Below are positions 8,123-17,466 of a DNA stretch of 64,000 nucleotides, one piece after another. Position numbers and translations under genes: made by a program. Under the pieces are notes generated by a model, which saw only the letters and a program-made list of their open reading frames with translations, did not search any database and had not been told where the DNA came from. Source of the DNA: Marinobacter zhejiangensis (lineage in GTDB: Bacteria; Pseudomonadota; Gammaproteobacteria; Pseudomonadales; Oleiphilaceae); contig NZ_FOUE01000003.1 of NCBI RefSeq assembly GCF_900114775.1, positions 558,001 to 622,000 on the forward strand. Direction: 5' to 3'. Numbering within the stretch: position 1 is the stretch's first letter; each line of letters opens with the position of its first letter.

Positions 8123-10183
8123 TCAGGCATTATTCTCGATCATTTTATCGTGAAAGTTTATGACAAACGACTCAAAGTCCTGACTTTGCAACGGCTTACT
8201 GAAGAAGTAACCCTGTGCCAGGTGGCACCCGCGTTGGCGGAGGTAATACTCCTGTTCGGCGGTTTCCACGCCTTCCGCAACAACGGACAGGTTCAGGCTC
8301 TTGCCAAGGTCAATGATGGTAGTGGCAATCCGGGTGTCATCCTCATTGACCAACAGGTCCCTGACGAACTGTTTGTCGATCTTAAGGTGTTGAACCGGCA
8401 TGCGTTTCAGATAGGTGAGTGAGGAGTAACCCGTGCCAAAATCATCCACAGCAATCAGGATGCCCTTTTGTTTAAATCGGTGAAGTTTGGCGATGGCGTC
8501 TTCAAGGTTGGTCATCACGGTTGTTTCCGTCACTTCGAGTTCCAGCCGGTTCGCAGGCAGCTGGTGGCGTTCCAGGGTTTCCAGGACGGTTTCAACAATA
8601 TCGTGCTGACGCAGCTGAACGGCTGAAATGTTGACCGCAATGCGCATGGGCATGCCTTCTGCAGCCCACTGTGCAGCTTGATAGCACGCCTGGTCGAGTA
8701 CCCAGCGGCCGATATCAACGATGCTGCCATTCAGCTCCGCCAATGGGATAAAGGTATCCGGCGGAACCAGGCCTCTTTCAGGGTGCTCCCAGCGCAGCAG
8801 GGCTTCCGCGCCGATGATCTTCCCGGTTTCCAGGCTGACCTGAGGCTGGTAGAGCAATACAAACTGGCCTTTCTGTTGCGCGCAGGCAAGGTCCTTTTCC
8901 AGTCTTTTGCGTTCGCGCATTTCCTGGTCAACGCTGGCGACGTAAAACTGGAAACAGTTTCGGCCAGTGGTCTTGGCCAGGGTCATGGTCTGTTCGGCAA
9001 AGTGCAGCAGGCGGTCAAGTTGTTCGGCGTTATCCGGAAACAGCGCAACACCAATAGTTGCGGTGATCACAATATGGTGGTCGCCAGCCTGAATGGGTGC
9101 ATTGAACAGGCCTAACAACTTTTCAGCGGTCACTGTGGCCTGGTAATCGTTGTCCAGGTCCTTCTCGATCACAACGAACTGGTCACTGCCTAAACGGGCC
9201 TTCAGGAACTGACTGCCAGACAGGCTCGCCTCAAGCCGGTCACCAATGCTCTGGAGGATCAGGTCACCGGATTCGTAGCCGAACTGGTCGTTGATGCTCT
9301 GGAAGTCGTCAATGCCGCAGCAGTACACCGAGAGGATTTTGTTTCTTTGCTTGGTTTCTTCGATCGCCGCTGCAAGCAGCCCGAGCAGGTAATCGCGGCT
9401 GGGCAGGCCGGTCAGCTGGTCGTAGCGGGACAGGCGGCTGGCTCGTTCTTCAGCTTCCCGGTGCTTTTTTTGACTGTCGGAGATAGCGACCAGAAGATTG
9501 TTGGTGGCATTAACCCACAGGCCCAACTCGTCTCGCCGGTGTCCTTTCAGCGGTGTGATGAGTCGGTTGTCAGGAAAGGCCGGGTCTACCTTTGTCAACG
9601 ATTCGATAATGCTGAGTAGTGGTTTGGTCAGGAGCAGGTGGTAAACCATGAAAAGTACGAGGGCCAGGATGATGGCGCGAGCAATGCCTGATCCGAACGT
9701 CAGGGTCGCCCGTTCCAGCCAGCTGGCCGCGGTAGGGCCGGTGTCATAGCGGACTTCGAGATAGCCGTAAACAGTGCCGGGCTCTTCCTGGCGGGTAAGT
9801 TCGATGCGGTAGGTGCGTTCTGCCTGAAAGATCGAGTCGGTCAGGGGGCGGTAGCGGGCATTCCTGTGCGGTCGGGAGAGCAAACCAAGTGCTTCGCCGT
9901 CGGGATGGCTGATTTTTGCAAAGCGCACAGATCCTTGCTCGAACAGTCCTTCGACTACTTGCTGTGCGAGTTCGTCGTCGATACTGAACACCGCCTGGGT
10001 TGCTGCATCGCGGACCAGGGCCATGGTCTGAGCGGCCTGTCTGTCCAGCTCAGCGGACACCCGGCGGGCATCGATGACTATCTGGGCGGCACTGATCAGG
10101 ATGCCTGATACCAGCGCAATCGACAGGACCCAACGAAGTATGCGATAGCCCAGCCGGTGTTCAATTTTGAATGTGTTTTTCAT
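8123..10183 (-). CDS. Membrane GGDEF/EAL protein, probable c-di-GMP phosphodiesterase
   Basis: This protein likely hydrolyses the second messenger c-di-GMP. Layout of the 686 residues: membrane helix (about 15-33), periplasmic sensor region (about 35-165), second membrane helix (about 168-190), linker, GGDEF domain (about 250-415) and EAL domain (about 425-675). The GGDEF signature is degenerate (GSDQF at 332-336), so cyclase activity is unlikely. The EAL domain keeps its key residues: EALLRW from 460, the asparagine of NISAVQL, EVTET, VDDFGTG, KIDK, AEGVET and AQGYFFSKP. The periplasmic signal is not recognisable. It is transcribed alone, 22 bases upstream of lemA but with different apparent function. 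Confidence 0.92.
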   Translation of the reverse strand: MKNTFKIEHRLGYRILRWVLSIALVSGILISAAQIVIDARRVSAELDRQAAQTMALVRDAATQAVFSIDDELAQQVVEGLFEQGSVRFAKISHPDGEALGLLSRPHRNARYRPLTDSIFQAERTYRIELTRQEEPGTVYGYLEVRYDTGPTAASWLERATLTFGSGIARAIILALVLFMVYHLLLTKPLLSIIESLTKVDPAFPDNRLITPLKGHRRDELGLWVNATNNLLVAISDSQKKHREAEERASRLSRYDQLTGLPSRDYLLGLLAAAIEETKQRNKILSVYCCGIDDFQSINDQFGYESGDLILQSIGDRLEASLSGSQFLKARLGSDQFVVIEKDLDNDYQATVTAEKLLGLFNAPIQAGDHHIVITATIGVALFPDNAEQLDRLLHFAEQTMTLAKTTGRNCFQFYVASVDQEMRERKRLEKDLACAQQKGQFVLLYQPQVSLETGKIIGAEALLRWEHPERGLVPPDTFIPLAELNGSIVDIGRWVLDQACYQAAQWAAEGMPMRIAVNISAVQLRQHDIVETVLETLERHQLPANRLELEVTETTVMTNLEDAIAKLHRFKQKGILIAVDDFGTGYSSLTYLKRMPVQHLKIDKQFVRDLLVNEDDTRIATTIIDLGKSLNLSVVAEGVETAEQEYYLRQRGCHLAQGYFFSKPLQSQDFESFVINFHDKMIENNA

Positions 10184-10415
10184 CCACGTTTAAACTTTGT
10201 TGTTATTTCCGATCCATGGATGCTCTGTGCCGGGGTGTAGCCGGTACAGCGTAATCCTGAAGTGTATTCCGGAGCACAGCTCGGGGCGTTGGCTGAGCGT
10301 GCGTCGCATCTGGCGTTACCCCAAGCTAGAGGAGTATGCGTCAGTGGCCCGGTTCAGGCAATTCTGATGGTGACTCGTGTTGAAAAATTCGTCTTCACTC
10401 CCTGTTCCTGACCAA

Positions 10416-10445
10416 CAAAAAACGCCCGCGGATGCGGGCGTTTTG
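10416..10445 (-). terminator. Rho-independent terminator of sodB
   Basis: A 9-bp stem (AACGCCCGC-GGAT-GCGGGCGTT, 10421-10442) lies just downstream of the sodB stop codon and gives a T-run when read on the - strand. The rest of the 284-base stretch between the GGDEF/EAL gene and sodB shows no gene. Confidence 0.85.
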
Positions 10446-10467
10446 GGGTGTCAATCTGACCGGGTGA

Positions 10468-11046
10468 TTAAGCCAGGTTTTCGTTGACGAAGTCCCAGTT
10501 CACCAGGTTCCAGAACGCTTCCAGGTAGTTAGGACGGGCGTTGCGGTAGTCGATGTAGTAGGCGTGTTCCCAAACGTCGACGGTCAGAACCGGCTTGTCA
10601 GCGGTAGTGAGCGGAGTTTCGGCGTTGCTGGTGTTGACGATGGCAACGCTACCGTCAGCTTTCTTAACCAGCCAGGTCCAGCCAGAACCGAAGTTGTTGG
10701 CGGCCTTGTCGCTGAATTCCTTCTTGAAGTTTTCGAAGGAGCCAAACGCTTGGTTGATTGCGTCGGCAGCCGCACCAGTCGGCTCACCGCCACCGTTCGG
10801 GCTCAGGCAGTGCCAGTAGAACGTGTGGTTCCAAACCTGGGCGGCGTTGTTGAACAGTGGGCCGCTGGAGCTTTTGATGATGTCTTCCAGGGACTTGTTG
10901 GCATCGTCAGTACCTTCTACCAGGCCGTTCAGCTTGGTGACGTAGGTGTTGTGGTGCTTGCCGTAGTGGTACTCGATGGTCTCAGCGGAGATGTGCGGTT
11001 CCAGTGCGGTCTTGTCGTAAGGCAGTGCGGGAAGTTCAAATGCCAT
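10468..11046 (-). CDS. sodB: Superoxide dismutase [Fe]
   Basis: It converts superoxide to oxygen and hydrogen peroxide in the cytoplasm. The frame is open further upstream, but the family N-terminus (MAFELPALPYDK) and a good ribosome-binding site (GGGAG, nine bases before the ATG) put the start at 11046, giving 192 residues, matching the known length. Metal ligands are visible: the histidine in HYGKHH, the histidine in NHTFYW, and DVWEHAYY near residues 157-164. The sequence LFNNAAQVWNHTFYW favours the iron rather than the manganese type. It is monocistronic with its own terminator. Confidence 0.96.
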   Translation of the reverse strand: MAFELPALPYDKTALEPHISAETIEYHYGKHHNTYVTKLNGLVEGTDDANKSLEDIIKSSSGPLFNNAAQVWNHTFYWHCLSPNGGGEPTGAAADAINQAFGSFENFKKEFSDKAANNFGSGWTWLVKKADGSVAIVNTSNAETPLTTADKPVLTVDVWEHAYYIDYRNARPNYLEAFWNLVNWDFVNENLA

Positions 11047-11226
11047 GAGGTTGTTCTCCCTGGTTTCTCTCGATTGTTGCTTTCTATGGAACGGCAGGTG
11101 GTAAAACCTGCCGAATTGGTATTTCAACACACGCAGGTGACAGCTTAAGGAGCGCTGAGATCTGCTGCCAGCCGTAACTGACTATTCTCTTGATAGAAAA
11201 ATAGTATCGGGGCGTAAATGCTAAAT

Positions 11227-12342
11227 TCAACCCCGGGTCAATGAGCAGCTGAACTCAGGTGAGCCCGGCAGAAATTCCGCGCAGTTTCGTACCCTCCAGA
11301 CCAATTCCTCGTAGCTGTCGGCCAGGATGTTGACGTGGCCAAGCTTTCGGCCCGGACGTTCGCCTTTGTTATAGAGATGAACGTGAGCGTAGGGTAACCG
11401 GAGAATGCGTTCAATATCCCCATGTTCGGCAATGATGTTGATCATGCAGCTAACGCCTTTTGGGGTGGTGTCCCCCAGCGCGTGGCCGCTGACCGCCCGA
11501 ATATGGTTCTCAAACTGGCTGGTTGTTGCGCCCTCAATGGTCCAGTGGCCTGAGTTGTGAACTCGCGGGGCCATCTCATTGGCGACCAGTCCATGCTCCG
11601 TCTCGAACAGTTCTAGGGTGAGTACGCCAACATAGTCCAGCTCACTCAGAAGGGCGCGGATGTAGCGTTCCGCTTCGATACGGGTGTCTTCGGATAACCC
11701 GGGGGCCGGGGCAATCGAGTAGCGCAGGATTCCCTCGTGGTGTGTGTTCTCGGCCATGGGGTAGAAAGCAATATCACCGTCTTCGGCGCGAGCCGCGATG
11801 ATGGACACTTCGCGGGAGAACTCAACAAACTTCTCGACGATCAGCCGGGGGTGGCCAATGGCCTCCCATGCTGCAGCCGCCTCTTCAGGTGAGCGCAGAA
11901 CGGCCTGACCTTTGCCGTCGTAACCTTCGGTGTTGGACTTTGCCACGACCGGGCAGCCAAGTTCCTCGGCTGCCTGTTTCAGGCTCTGGGCGCTGTCGGC
12001 GATTTTCCACTGGGGTGTGGGAATGCCCAGTTCGCCGAACAGGGTCTTTTCGGCTTCGCGGTTCTGGCAGACCTGCAGTGCCCTGGGGGACGGATGCATC
12101 GGTTTGGCCGCCGCAATCTTTTCGGCAACGGCCACAGGCAGGTGCTCGAACTCATAGGTGACCCGATCCACGCGGCTCAGGAAGTCTTCCAGATACTGAC
12201 CTTCCCGGTCGATGATGACTTCTCCCAGGCCCACACTTGGGCTTCCGGACAGGTCATAGAAAACGAAGGTTTTGGCCAGGGGGTAACCGGCAAGGGCAAG
12301 CATTCTGCCCAGCTGCCCGGCACCAAGAACACCAATTCGCAT
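11227..12342 (-). CDS. purK: N5-carboxyaminoimidazole ribonucleotide synthase
   Basis: PurK makes N5-CAIR from AIR, ATP and bicarbonate in purine synthesis. The 371-residue protein is an ATP-grasp enzyme: the N-terminal MRIGVLGAGQLGRMLALAGYPL motif, KSNTEGYDGKGQ in the middle, and the catalytic NEMAPRVHNSGHWT segment near 264 are all present. It lies 64 bases downstream of purE, which supplies the next step, so the two form the usual purEK operon. Confidence 0.97.
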   Translation of the reverse strand: MRIGVLGAGQLGRMLALAGYPLAKTFVFYDLSGSPSVGLGEVIIDREGQYLEDFLSRVDRVTYEFEHLPVAVAEKIAAAKPMHPSPRALQVCQNREAEKTLFGELGIPTPQWKIADSAQSLKQAAEELGCPVVAKSNTEGYDGKGQAVLRSPEEAAAAWEAIGHPRLIVEKFVEFSREVSIIAARAEDGDIAFYPMAENTHHEGILRYSIAPAPGLSEDTRIEAERYIRALLSELDYVGVLTLELFETEHGLVANEMAPRVHNSGHWTIEGATTSQFENHIRAVSGHALGDTTPKGVSCMINIIAEHGDIERILRLPYAHVHLYNKGERPGRKLGHVNILADSYEELVWRVRNCAEFLPGSPEFSCSLTRG

Positions 12343-12406
12343 GGGGGTCTCCCGAAAAATCTCTCTTAAAGGGCGCAGACGTTAAAAGTCACCGCGAAAG
12401 TTGCGC

Positions 12407-12898
12407 TTACGGTACCTTGGGATCAGGCTGGTCCAGCACCGTCTGGGTCTGCTGGGCTCTGAACTCGTCCACAGCCTGACGCACGTTGTCGTCAGAGGTA
12501 CCGATGATCTGGGCGGCCAGCAGACCCGCGTTGGTTGCTCCCGCCTTGCCAATGGCCAGCGTTCCGACGGCAATACCGCCTGGCATCTGAACAATGGACA
12601 ACAGCGAATCAAGTCCGTTCAATGCTTTTGACTGAACTGGAACACCGAGAACCGGAAGGGAGGTTTGGGATGCAACCATGCCAGGAAGGTGTGCAGCGCC
12701 GCCGGCTCCGGCAATGATTACTTTCAGGCCTCGTTCGGATGCCGACTTGGCGTAGTCAAACAGCAAATCCGGTGTTCGGTGAGCCGATACCACACGGGTT
12801 TCGTATGGCACTCCCAGTTTGTCCAGCATGTCTGCCGCGTGCTCCATGGTCGGCCAGTCCGATTTGGAGCCCATGATGAGTCCTACCTGCGCTTGCAT
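12407..12898 (-). CDS. purE: N5-carboxyaminoimidazole ribonucleotide mutase
   Basis: PurE rearranges N5-CAIR to CAIR in purine synthesis. The 163-residue protein shows the class I hallmarks GSKSDWPTM near residue 10, SAHRTP near 43, and [11 protein letters not shown] near 71 that form the octameric active site. It precedes purK on the same strand. A 221-base divergent intergenic stretch separates it from the coiled-coil gene at 13120; no known purine regulator site was recognised there. Confidence 0.97.
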   Translation of the reverse strand: MQAQVGLIMGSKSDWPTMEHAADMLDKLGVPYETRVVSAHRTPDLLFDYAKSASERGLKVIIAGAGGAAHLPGMVASQTSLPVLGVPVQSKALNGLDSLLSIVQMPGGIAVGTLAIGKAGATNAGLLAAQIIGTSDDNVRQAVDEFRAQQTQTVLDQPDPKVP

Positions 12899-13119
12899 AA
12901 GTAGTGGTCCCGAAGGTTATCAAGAAAGCCGGCCATTGTATGTACTGCCAGGAGCGCATGCAAATAACACTTGGCTCCCTTGGTCGGGCGGTGTTAGCGG
13001 GGGTATGATCTGATCCTTTGGAATCGTTTCGGCAGTGATTGCCGGGCAAACAAATTAACCAGTGCTGGCGGCCTGTTAGGTGCGCGTGGCGTGATGCAGT
13101 TAGGTCAGATGAGGTCAAT

Positions 13120-14058
13120 ATGGAACCGATTCGTCCCGATGAGGATGAGCTGAGAAGTCGAAGCGTGCCTGAAACCGCACCAAAGTCCTCTCGTGAAAGG
13201 CCGGTCGAGAAGGCCGATAAGGCCAATAAGACCCCGAAAAAGAGTACGCCAGCCAAGACGCCTGAGTCAGTAAGCCGTGATAACGACGGTGCAGGCAAGC
13301 GCTCCAGGGGTGTCGGTCTGCTGTTTGCTTTGCTGGTTGTTGCGATAGCGCTCGGAGCTGGGCTGGGGTTTCAGCAGGAAAGACGCATCCAGGCGCTCGA
13401 AGGACAGTTGGAAGAAGCCGATTACTGGGCGCGTCAAAGTAAATTGGCTTTGGCCCGCTTTGAGGGTGCGTTGAGTGAAACCGGCGAAAGCCTGGAGGAG
13501 ACCGGGGCCTCGATGGGAGAGCGCCTTGATGCGGTTGATGGGGAAATTCGCAAACTCTGGGTCCTGGCGAACGAACGCAACCGGCAGCAGCTGGAAAACC
13601 TGCAGGCAGAGCTTGAAGGGCTCCAGAGTGGCCTGGCGGGTCAGGTTGAACGTGTTGGTGGTGTTGAGAGTACGTTGGATAAGCAGAGAGAGCGCCTGAC
13701 GGCGGATATGGCCGGACTCGGTGAGCGCCTGGATGAACAAGGTGAAGTGCTGGCTGGACAGCTGGCCGGGCTTGCGGAGCAGGTTGGTTCGGTGGACGGT
13801 CTGGTAGACAGCCGTTTGCAGCGATTCCTGCAGGAGCGCCGCCTGGCCGATGAGGAAGTAGCAAGCCGGCTGGCTGCGTTGGAGCGGCAGGTTAGCCAAC
13901 AGGCCGGCTCGGCGGAGCTGACGCAGGTGCGAAACCGGCTCACCGAGCTTGAACAGACCGTTAAGTCGATTGATGCGTCCCGCGCTCAGTTGACGTCCAG
14001 GCTGGTCGGACTGTCTGAAGAGCTGGCCAGGCTACGCCAGGGCGGTGGGGGGCAATAG
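13120..14058 (+). CDS. Membrane-anchored coiled-coil protein of unknown function
   Basis: The start at 13120 is chosen because a GAGG ribosome-binding site ends five bases upstream; the frame is also open from 13039. The 312-residue product has a charged, lysine-rich, cytoplasmic-type N-terminus (1-65), one membrane helix (about 67-86, GLLFALLVVAIALGAGLGF), then a periplasmic region made almost entirely of heptad-like helical repeats rich in Leu, Glu, Gln and Arg, and a GGGGQ tail. It looks like an envelope spacer or scaffold. No enzymatic motif is visible and I do not recognise a named family. Confidence 0.75.
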   Translation: MEPIRPDEDELRSRSVPETAPKSSRERPVEKADKANKTPKKSTPAKTPESVSRDNDGAGKRSRGVGLLFALLVVAIALGAGLGFQQERRIQALEGQLEEADYWARQSKLALARFEGALSETGESLEETGASMGERLDAVDGEIRKLWVLANERNRQQLENLQAELEGLQSGLAGQVERVGGVESTLDKQRERLTADMAGLGERLDEQGEVLAGQLAGLAEQVGSVDGLVDSRLQRFLQERRLADEEVASRLAALERQVSQQAGSAELTQVRNRLTELEQTVKSIDASRAQLTSRLVGLSEELARLRQGGGGQ

Positions 14059-14188
14059 ACAGGCCCGCCGACAGCATCGCCGAAGACTTTGTAACGGATT
14101 GTAGTCATCTCTTGCGGTAGCTCTCAGTTCCCCTGGTGATCTGTTGCTAGTATTGCAGCATTCACCACGGACCTGGAGAGCTACAATA

Positions 14189-15043
14189 ATGAAACCGTCC
14201 CTGCTGGCCAAAGCCGCCATGGCTTTATCCTTTACCCTACTGTCCGGGTGCCTGTACCAGTCTATTGGAAAGAGCACCGGAGCCTTCCTGCACCCGGTGT
14301 CTGGTCACAATTTCGTCCATATTGGCAATGATGAGTGGAGCCGCAGCAATGCCTTGCTGTACTTCTACCGAACCCATTCCCAGTGGGCTGCAGATGAGAT
14401 TGAGGCGCCCAGCGTCTACATTGATGACAGTCATTACTTCAACATTCGCGACAACAGCTTTACCTGGTTAGAGGTCAGTCCCGGTGAACGCCATATCGCT
14501 ATCCGTCGCCCGCTTCTGGGGCTGGAGGGGATGGGGGGCTTCAGCTTGAGCCTGATTGCCGATGCGAACTTGATGGTGGAGCCCGGGAAAGTCTATTACC
14601 TGCGCTACAACGAGCTGTCAGAACCAGAAACCCCTCACCCTGATCTCGACCCGGAACACCCGCTGGCAACCGGTGATTTGCAGCTGGTGACCCGTGAGGT
14701 GGCGATGGCCTTTGACGAGATCGTGTCCACTCGTTTTCTGAACAGTGACCTTTTAGCGCCCAATCATGCGGCCACGTCGATCGTGGAAGATAACCAGGAT
14801 GCGGCATACGAACGGGACATGGCCCGTCTGGATGAAGAGCGGGAGGAGGAAATCGAACGCTTGACGGCCGAAGGACGGTACCAGGAGTCGCCTTGGTACT
14901 GGCCGTTTGGTGGCGAAGCGACGCCACTGGAAACCGACCGTAAAATCCGCGAGCGGGAGAATGCCTACGCCATGATTGAGCGGGAACGCGAACGCCAGCA
15001 GGAGTTGGCTGATCAGGCCTCAGGAGGTTGGTGGCCATTTTGA
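14189..15043 (+). CDS. Putative lipoprotein, DUF2846-like
   Basis: The start at 14189 follows GGAGAG by eight bases and gives a 284-residue protein with a classical lipoprotein signal (lipobox LLSGC, cysteine at residue 21). The middle part (about 50-150, with YFYRTHSQW, VYIDD and PGKVYYLRYNE) resembles DUF2846-type domains found in small envelope lipoproteins; this link is by eye and moderate. The C-terminal third is highly charged and rich in Glu and Arg, ending in a tryptophan-rich GGWWPF. Function is unknown; location is probably the outer membrane or periplasm. Confidence 0.75.
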   Translation: MKPSLLAKAAMALSFTLLSGCLYQSIGKSTGAFLHPVSGHNFVHIGNDEWSRSNALLYFYRTHSQWAADEIEAPSVYIDDSHYFNIRDNSFTWLEVSPGERHIAIRRPLLGLEGMGGFSLSLIADANLMVEPGKVYYLRYNELSEPETPHPDLDPEHPLATGDLQLVTREVAMAFDEIVSTRFLNSDLLAPNHAATSIVEDNQDAAYERDMARLDEEREEEIERLTAEGRYQESPWYWPFGGEATPLETDRKIRERENAYAMIERERERQQELADQASGGWWPF

Positions 15044-15168
15044 TGTTGGTAGTGTGACTCCTGTCTCGGATACGTTGGCCAAAATGGCGTTGGCGGTTTT
15101 CGTTTATGCAATTGTTCCTCCGGTAGGTGGCTACTACACTAAGGATTGGTGAAATGGAGGGTAGGGAA

Positions 15169-15423
15169 ATGTCGTTAAAGGATTCGTTGATTTCACGCAT
15201 TCGCCAGGTATCCGACGACTGGGTGCCAGGCGTGAAATCGTCACTGGCAGATCGGATGGAACACATCCGCACCCGGATGGATGCACTGAACTGCTCTCTG
15301 GCGAGTAAGGCGCTGCCTGAGGGGCGTCGGGAGAGGGTGCGTGACCTGGTGCTTGACCAGAAAGCTATGTTGGCTGCTGGCAGCCGGAAAGTGGTTGGTG
15401 GTCACCGTGGGCGGAAGGTGTAA
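15169..15423 (+). CDS. Small hypothetical protein
   Basis: An 84-residue basic protein with no membrane segment. The ATG at 15169 is preferred because GGAGGG lies seven bases upstream; in-frame starts at 15127 (GTG) and 15154 (ATG) are possible. The sequence is probably mostly helical with an Arg/Lys-rich C-terminus. I do not recognise a family. It sits between the DUF2846-like lipoprotein and the tRNA cluster. Confidence 0.55.
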   Translation: MSLKDSLISRIRQVSDDWVPGVKSSLADRMEHIRTRMDALNCSLASKALPEGRRERVRDLVLDQKAMLAAGSRKVVGGHRGRKV

Positions 15424-15508
15424 ATCGGGTGAAATTTCACCAAAGTGTATGATGATTGAGCATTTTTGGGTGTGTTTCATTTTTTTTAAAGAAAATTCCT
15501 GAAAACGT

Positions 15509-15536
15509 TTGACAGCCTCAGAGAAATGCTTAAAAT
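15509..15536 (+). promoter_or_regulatory. Sigma-70 promoter of the tRNA cluster
   Basis: A perfect -35 box (TTGACA, 15509-15514) and a -10 box TAAAAT (15531-15536) are separated by 16 bases. The bases after the -10 are GC-rich (GCGCGTC), the discriminator type usual for stable-RNA promoters under stringent control. The first tRNA begins about 60 bases downstream. Confidence 0.75.
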
Positions 15537-15597
15537 GCGCGTCTCAATTGGTTCAGACAGCAACGCTGACTTAGCCAATATTGAATGCTGAAGAGTT

Positions 15598-15673
15598 GGG
15601 CGGTTAGCTCAGCTGGGAGAGCATCGCCCTTACAAGGCGAGGGTCACTGGTTCGATCCCAGTACCGCCCACCA
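15598..15673 (+). tRNA. tRNA-Val (anticodon UAC)
   Basis: A 76-base cloverleaf with acceptor GGGCGGT pairing to ACCGCCC, D-loop AGCTCAGCTGGGAGAG, anticodon loop CTTACAA (anticodon TAC), T-loop GGTTCGATCC and an encoded CCA end. Confidence 0.97.
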
Positions 15674-15741
15674 ATTTTTCAGCATGCTGGGTAATTTACC
15701 TGGCACATGATTTGAGGTCATTCGTGACTTCGAGTCTATGC

Positions 15742-15818
15742 GGAGCGGTAGTTCAGTTGGTTAGAATACCGGCCTGTCACGCCGGGGGTCGCGGGTTCGA
15801 GTCCCGTCCGCTCCGCCA
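15742..15818 (+). tRNA. tRNA-Asp (anticodon GUC)
   Basis: A 77-base cloverleaf with acceptor GGAGCGG pairing to CCGCTCC, anticodon loop CTGTCAC (anticodon GTC), T-loop GGTTCGAGTCC and an encoded CCA. It lies between the two tRNA-Val copies and is probably co-transcribed. Confidence 0.97.
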
Positions 15819-15830
15819 ATTCCTTTCTCT

Positions 15831-15906
15831 GGGTGGTTAGCTCAGCTGGGAGAGCATCGCCCTTACAAGGCGAGGGTCACTGGTTCGATCCCAGTACCAC
15901 CCACCA
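15831..15906 (+). tRNA. tRNA-Val (anticodon UAC), second copy
   Basis: Identical to the first tRNA-Val except for one acceptor base pair: GGGTGGT/ACCACCC here against GGGCGGT/ACCGCCC in the first copy. Both changed bases face each other in the stem, so pairing is kept. CCA is encoded. Confidence 0.97.
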
Positions 15907-16059
15907 TTTTCCCAACATTTAAAATCCTGTCGTTTATTGCTTACCTGGTCGGTTTTTGGCTGTCTGGGGTTTTCGCCTGTCTGATGGTTTTTACTTGGGC
16001 TTGTTTTGATGGCGGGTGTTCCCCGAACCCTGATTCGGGTCCGGGGTTATCTGGACGGT

Positions 16060-17466
16060 TTACTTGCCGATCAGGGATTGGCCGCACACCCTGACGACGT
16101 TGCCGTTGACGCCTACAGAGGTTGGGTTGCAATACCAGCCAATGGCTTCGGCCACATCTACAGGCAGTCCGCCTTGAGACAGACTGTTCATCCGACGGCC
16201 CGCCTCACGGATGGTGAGAGGCATGGCGGCGGTCATCTGGGTTTCGATGAAGCCCGGTGCGACGGCGTTAATGGTGATGCCGTTCTTCAACTGCTTGGCC
16301 ATGGCTTCGACATACCCGATCACGCCGGACTTGGCGCAAGCGTAGTTGGTCTGGCCGAAGTTGCCAGCGATGCCACTGATGGACGATACGCAGACAATCC
16401 GCCCGTTTTCCCGTAGCAGGTCTTGTGACAACAGTTCTTCATCGATGAGTTCTTCAGCGGTCAGATTGACCGCGATGGCCATGTCCCAGAAATGCTCAGG
16501 CATGTTGCCGAGGGTTTTGTCCCGGGTAATGCCGGCATTGTGGATGACCAGGTCGATGCCGCCGAAATGCTCTTTTGCAAACGCTGCAATCTGTTTGGGG
16601 GCCTCTGCGCTGGTAATGTCGCAGGCCAGGGCTTTGCCTTTGATGCGGTCTGTCACCTTTTGCAGGTCTTCCATCGCTTGTGGAATATCCAGGCCGATGA
16701 CGGTAGCGCCATCGCGGGCAAGGGTTTCAGCAATGGATTCGCCAATACCTCGGGAGGCGCCAGTGACCAGGGCTACCTTACCGGTTAGTGGTGCGACCGG
16801 GTTGGTGGCTACTTCGCTCTGGCTGGACTTGCTGATGCGGGCGACCTGTCCGGAGACGTAGGCAGAGCGTGGAGACAGGAAAAAGCGAACGCTGCTTTCC
16901 ATCTGCTTTTCTGCGCCAGGGGCCAGCCACAGCAGGTTGGCGGTAGAGCCTTTTTTCCCAATTTCCTTGCCTACGGCTCGTGTAAAGCCTTCCAGCGCAC
17001 GCTGGGAGGCGGCTTGGGCAGCGGATTTACAGTTGGCTGGGTCCTGGCCAATGATCAGGACGCGGGCATTGCCGCTCAGTTTACGAATGGTTGGGTGGAA
17101 AAAGTCGTACAGCGCCCGTAGTTCAGCGGTGTCCTTCATGCCGGAGGCGTCAAATACCAGGGCCGCGAAACGCTGGTTGGTGTCGCTTGGCACCAGAGCG
17201 GTCGACTTGCTCCCTGCTTTTGCGGAGTCTTCCAGGCTGGCTGGCGCGCTGGCGTGGAACAGTTCTGCCGGACTGGCACCAAGAATGGTTCCGAGGCTGG
17301 CAATGGCCTTTCCACCGGCGGATGCGCCAACCAGCACATGTCCTTCAATGAAAGGCTGGTCCGGGCGCTTCCAGCGGCTCAGGGGTACCGGGGACGGCAG
17401 TCCAAGGGTCTGGGCAGCTGACTTGCCGACAGGTGTGTTGACGAACTTAAGGTAAAGGTCTGACAT
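16060..17466 (-). CDS. FabG4-type (high molecular weight) 3-oxoacyl-[ACP/CoA] reductase
   Basis: It probably reduces 3-oxoacyl thioesters with NAD(P)H. The 468-residue protein has the two-part build of the long FabG group: an N-terminal flavodoxin-like domain lacking a catalytic site (about 1-210) and a C-terminal short-chain dehydrogenase with TGASRGIG at 235-242, NAG at 310-312, SSIS at 361-364 and the catalytic Tyr375 and Lys379 (YACAK). Normal FabG is about 250 residues. It is divergent from a thiolase gene 221 bases away, which suggests joint work on 3-oxoacyl-CoA. A role in beta-oxidation, reverse oxidation or polyester precursor supply cannot be separated. Confidence 0.9.
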   Translation of the reverse strand: MSDLYLKFVNTPVGKSAAQTLGLPSPVPLSRWKRPDQPFIEGHVLVGASAGGKAIASLGTILGASPAELFHASAPASLEDSAKAGSKSTALVPSDTNQRFAALVFDASGMKDTAELRALYDFFHPTIRKLSGNARVLIIGQDPANCKSAAQAASQRALEGFTRAVGKEIGKKGSTANLLWLAPGAEKQMESSVRFFLSPRSAYVSGQVARISKSSQSEVATNPVAPLTGKVALVTGASRGIGESIAETLARDGATVIGLDIPQAMEDLQKVTDRIKGKALACDITSAEAPKQIAAFAKEHFGGIDLVIHNAGITRDKTLGNMPEHFWDMAIAVNLTAEELIDEELLSQDLLRENGRIVCVSSISGIAGNFGQTNYACAKSGVIGYVEAMAKQLKNGITINAVAPGFIETQMTAAMPLTIREAGRRMNSLSQGGLPVDVAEAIGWYCNPTSVGVNGNVVRVCGQSLIGK

